Origin: Geodermatophilus obscurus
GTDB taxonomy: Bacteria; Actinomycetota; Actinomycetes; Mycobacteriales; Geodermatophilaceae
Reading direction: 5' to 3'
Length of the DNA stretch: 64,000 nt
Assembly (NCBI RefSeq): GCF_900115395.1
Contig: NZ_FOWE01000004.1
Span: forward strand, 62,001-126,000
Below, piece by piece: positions 61,665 to 64,000 of this stretch; position 1 is the first letter of the stretch, and each line of letters begins with the position of its first letter. Below the pieces are notes generated by a model, which worked only from the letters and a program-made list of their open reading frames with translations, was not told the origin of the DNA and did not search any database. The position numbers and the translations under genes were made by a program.

Positions 61665-62882
61665 GTGAGCCTGCTGGCCGCCCTGTGCGGTCTCGTCGTC
61701 GGCGTGGTCCTGGGGGCCGTCGCAGTCCTGCTGGCCTCGCGGCGCTCCGCCGCGGCCGAGCAGGCCGACGCCGACCCCGGGGACGCCGAGCGCGAGGCCG
61801 CGCACGCCCGCCGGTTGCTCGACCTGATGGACCCCGCCGTGGTCATCCTCGACAAGGACGACGCGGTGGTGGTCGCCAACCCGGCGGCGCGCGCGCTCGG
61901 CATCGTCCGCGAGCGGCGGCTGCTGGTCCCGGCGCTGCAGGGCCTGGTCCGCGAGGTGCACGCCTCGGGGAGTCGGCGGGCCGACGTGTCGCTGCCCGGC
62001 GAGGTCGTCGGGGGCGGGTCGCGGCTGGTCGGCGTGCACGGCATCCCGCTCGACGCCGTCCCCACCGTCGTCCCGGGCCCGGTCGCGCTCGTGCTGCAGG
62101 ACGTCACCGAGGCCCGCCGGGTCGAGGCCGTCCGCCGCGACTTCGTCGCCAACGTGGGACACGAGCTCAAGACGCCCGTCGGTGCGCTGGGCCTGCTCGC
62201 CGAGGCCATGCAGGGTGCCGCCGACGACCCCGAGACCGTCCAGCGCTTCGCCGCCCGGATGGCACACGAGGCCGACCGGCTGGCCAAGCTGGTGCGCGAG
62301 CTGATCGACCTCTCGCGGCTGCAGGGCGCCGAGCCGCTGCCGGAGCTCGTGCCCGTCGACGTCGACACGGTGCTCGCCGAGGCCGTGGACCGCACCGGCC
62401 TCGCCGCCGCCGCGAAGGGGATCAGCATCGCCGTCGGCGGCCGGCGCGGGCTGGTGGTGCGCGGTGTCGAGTCCCAGCTCACCACCGCGGTGACCAACCT
62501 GCTGGCCAACGCCGTCGCCTACAGCCCCGAGAACACGAGGATCGCCGTCGGGGCGCGGGCGCGCGGCGGGGCGGCCGAGATCGCGGTGACCGACAGCGGG
62601 ATCGGCATCCCGCGTGCCGACCGCGAGCGGGTCTTCGAGCGCTTCTACCGCGTCGACCAGTCCCGGGCGAGCAGCACCGGGGGAACCGGGCTGGGCCTGG
62701 CCATCGTCAAGCACGTGGCCAGCAACCACGGTGGCTCGGTGAGCGTGTGGAGTGAGGAGGGGCTCGGCTCCACGTTCACCCTCCGCATCCCCCTGGCGGT
62801 CGAGGACCCCTCCGACCGCCCCGATCCCACCGGTGCGGCGCCCGACGCCGCTGCCGGGGTCCTCCAGGAAGGACGGTCATGA
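61665..62882 (+). CDS. senX3: Phosphate-responsive sensor kinase SenX3
   Basis: 405 residues from leaderless GTG after TAGCAT (61652-61657). One N-terminal membrane helix (2-23), a PAS-like domain (LLDLMDPAVVILDKDDAVVVANPAARAL), HisKA with H near 166 (VANVGHELKTPVGALG, the SenX3 signature) and HATPase (NLLANAVAYS, GGTGLGLAIVKHV). Phosphorylates RegX3 when phosphate is low. Confidence 0.95.
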   Translation: MSLLAALCGLVVGVVLGAVAVLLASRRSAAAEQADADPGDAEREAAHARRLLDLMDPAVVILDKDDAVVVANPAARALGIVRERRLLVPALQGLVREVHASGSRRADVSLPGEVVGGGSRLVGVHGIPLDAVPTVVPGPVALVLQDVTEARRVEAVRRDFVANVGHELKTPVGALGLLAEAMQGAADDPETVQRFAARMAHEADRLAKLVRELIDLSRLQGAEPLPELVPVDVDTVLAEAVDRTGLAAAAKGISIAVGGRRGLVVRGVESQLTTAVTNLLANAVAYSPENTRIAVGARARGGAAEIAVTDSGIGIPRADRERVFERFYRVDQSRASSTGGTGLGLAIVKHVASNHGGSVSVWSEEGLGSTFTLRIPLAVEDPSDRPDPTGAAPDAAAGVLQEGRS

Positions 62883-63559
62883 CCCGAGTGCTCGTGGTGG
62901 AGGACGAGGAGTCCTTCTCCGACGCGCTGTCCTACATGCTCGGCCGCGAGGGGTTCGAGGCGGTCGTCGCCGCCACCGGACCCGACGCGCTCGCCGAGTT
63001 CGACCGCGCGGGGGCCGACATCGTCCTGCTCGACCTCATGCTCCCCGGCCTGCCGGGCACCGAGGTCTGCCGGGCGCTGCGCTCACGGAGCAACGTGCCG
63101 ATCATCATGCTCACGGCCAAGGACTCCGAGGTCGACAAGGTCGTCGGCCTCGAGCTCGGCGCCGACGACTACGTCACCAAGCCCTACTCCGCCCGCGAGC
63201 TGGTCGCCCGCATCCGCGCGGTGCTGCGCCGCCGCGGCGACGTCGAGGCGCCCGCCGACGGCGCGCTGGAGGCCGGCCCGGTGCGGATGGACGTCGAGCG
63301 GCACGTGGTCGCCGTCGACGGCGAGCCGGTGTCCCTGCCGCTCAAGGAGTTCGACCTGCTCGAGCTGCTGCTGCGCAACGCCGGCCGCGTGCTCACCCGC
63401 GGGCAACTCATCGACCGGGTGTGGGGCTCGGACTACGTCGGGGACACCAAGACGCTCGACGTCCACGTCAAGCGGCTGCGGGCCAAGATCGAGCCCGACC
63501 CCGCCAACCCCAAGCACCTGGTGACGGTGCGCGGCCTGGGCTACAAGTTCGAGCAGTAG
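62879..63559 (+). CDS. regX3: Response regulator RegX3
   Basis: 226 residues. Receiver with D52 (IVLLDLMLPG) and Lys in YVTKPYS, DNA-binding winged helix (LPLKEFDLLELLLRNAGRVLTRGQLIDRVWG...GYKFEQ). Activates phosphate-starvation genes such as pstSCAB. ATGA overlap with senX3. Confidence 0.96.
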   Translation: MTRVLVVEDEESFSDALSYMLGREGFEAVVAATGPDALAEFDRAGADIVLLDLMLPGLPGTEVCRALRSRSNVPIIMLTAKDSEVDKVVGLELGADDYVTKPYSARELVARIRAVLRRRGDVEAPADGALEAGPVRMDVERHVVAVDGEPVSLPLKEFDLLELLLRNAGRVLTRGQLIDRVWGSDYVGDTKTLDVHVKRLRAKIEPDPANPKHLVTVRGLGYKFEQ

Positions 63560-63567
63560 TCGAAGGA

Positions 63568-63838
63568 CCCCTTCGCCCCCCACCGCTCGCACGCTCGCGG
63601 CGGGGCCCTGCGAAGGGGCCGTTCCAACACGTCACCTGCCCCCACCGCTCGCACGCTCGGGGCGGGGCCCTGCGAAGGGGCCGTTCCAGCACGTCACCTG
63701 CCCCCACCGCTCGCACGCTCGGGCCGGGCCCCGTCCCGAGGCTCGCCGCGAGCTCGCGAGCGGTGAGGAGGACGGTCCTTCTGCCTGCGAAGGGGCCGTT
63801 CCAGCACGTCACCTGCCCGCGGTGGGAACTGCAGGAGG
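63568..63838. repeat. Tandem terminator-like repeats after regX3
   Basis: The first hairpin, CCCCTTCG (63568-63575) with CGAAGGGG (63611-63618), terminates regX3. A unit beginning CCTGCGAAGGGGCCGTTCCA recurs at 63607, 63669 and 63784; the first two are 62 bp apart and nearly identical. Each holds CACGTCACCTG. No gene is supported in 63560-63878. Confidence 0.8.
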
Positions 63839-63878
63839 CCCGTTCCGACTCGTCACCGGGCCCGGGGGCCGGGCGGGG

Positions 63879-64000
63879 TCACTGACCCCGCCCGGTCTCC
63901 TCCTGCAGCTCGTCGATCTTGATGGACGCGTCGGCCTTCGTGATGTCGTCCGGCACGTCCTCGCCGGCCTGGCGGGCCAGCGTGTGCAGGTAGCTCTTCT
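63879..64000 (-). CDS. DUF3072 protein, 3' end (runs off the window)
   Basis: The visible C-terminus SYLHTLARQAGEDVPDD and ITKADASIKIDELQEETGR matches DUF3072, a small domain common in actinobacteria with no known function. The 5' part is outside. Confidence 0.75.
   Translation of the reverse strand, partial: KSYLHTLARQAGEDVPDDITKADASIKIDELQEETGRGQ

Noticed and set aside
63560-63878. Small ORFs in the repeats after regX3
   Set aside because: They read repeated hairpin DNA; composition and repetition fit non-coding sequence.
1-64000. Prophage, insertion sequence or genomic island
   Set aside because: No transposase, integrase, tRNA-edge or base-composition shift beyond a short AT-rich patch near 42.7 kb.

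Overview
The window reads as chromosomal DNA from a very GC-rich actinobacterium. Codons are G/C-ending, GTG starts are common, and many genes overlap as GTGA or ATGA. Mycothiol genes (mshA, mshD), GlnR, SenX3-RegX3, an HBHA-like protein, an RsiG-like anti-sigma factor and CysA2/SseC all point to Actinobacteria. The gene style resembles Geodermatophilaceae (Blastococcus, Geodermatophilus, Modestobacter), but that family assignment is an inference. I found no rRNA, tRNA, CRISPR array, insertion sequence, integrase or prophage. This looks like ordinary chromosome, with interest in regulatory DNA and a few unusual gene pairs.

Layout. 1-8.4 kb: an MFS exporter, an acyl-CoA dehydrogenase, a zinc alcohol dehydrogenase coupled to an unknown gene, and a MarR-regulated DHA2 exporter. 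8.4-14.7 kb: the large helicase HrpA, an HTH protein divergent from an RsbW-like kinase across four 16-bp repeats, and an NAD-dependent epimerase. 14.7-18.1 kb: sulfate activation (cysD, cysN, a CysQ-like phosphatase). 18.1-22.1 kb: a thioesterase, a two-component system and a siderophore-interacting protein. 22.4-26.7 kb: small stress-type proteins, a coiled-coil protein built of 42-nt repeats and a degenerate LCP protein. 26.7-31 kb: pstSCAB behind a PHO box. 31-36.3 kb: mshD-glnR, membrane proteins, a thioredoxin and a cysteine-leader/cysA2/sseC unit. 36.4-44.1 kb: an SDR pseudogene, DUF4184, a nitrobindin-like protein, a DUF885 peptidase, a TetR/oxidoreductase pair and NhaA. 44.2-50.2 kb: a MurD-like ligase next to a MurL-type epimerase, a Fur regulator, YgfZ, an RsiG homologue and an asparaginase. 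50.2-63.6 kb: a block whose order recalls Mycobacterium tuberculosis Rv0474-Rv0491 (XRE regulator, hbhA, DUF2516, murB, mshA, YbjN, gpm, senX3, regX3), with phoU divergent from senX3.

Themes. Phosphate: SenX3-RegX3 and PhoU in the right part probably control pstSCAB in the middle; GTTCAC half-sites in 11-bp phase lie upstream of both pstS and phoU. Sulfur and thiols: sulfate activation, rhodanese, mycothiol synthesis and a likely cysteine-sensing leader peptide lie in one window. Cell wall: murB, a MurD/MurL pair suggesting the L-Glu epimerisation route to D-Glu, an LCP protein and a DUF2993 protein. Many genes appear leaderless: a TANNNT -10 box sits 6-8 nt before the start codon with no Shine-Dalgarno. 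Intergenic DNA carries strong hairpins, three long palindromes after murB and a family of terminator-like repeats.
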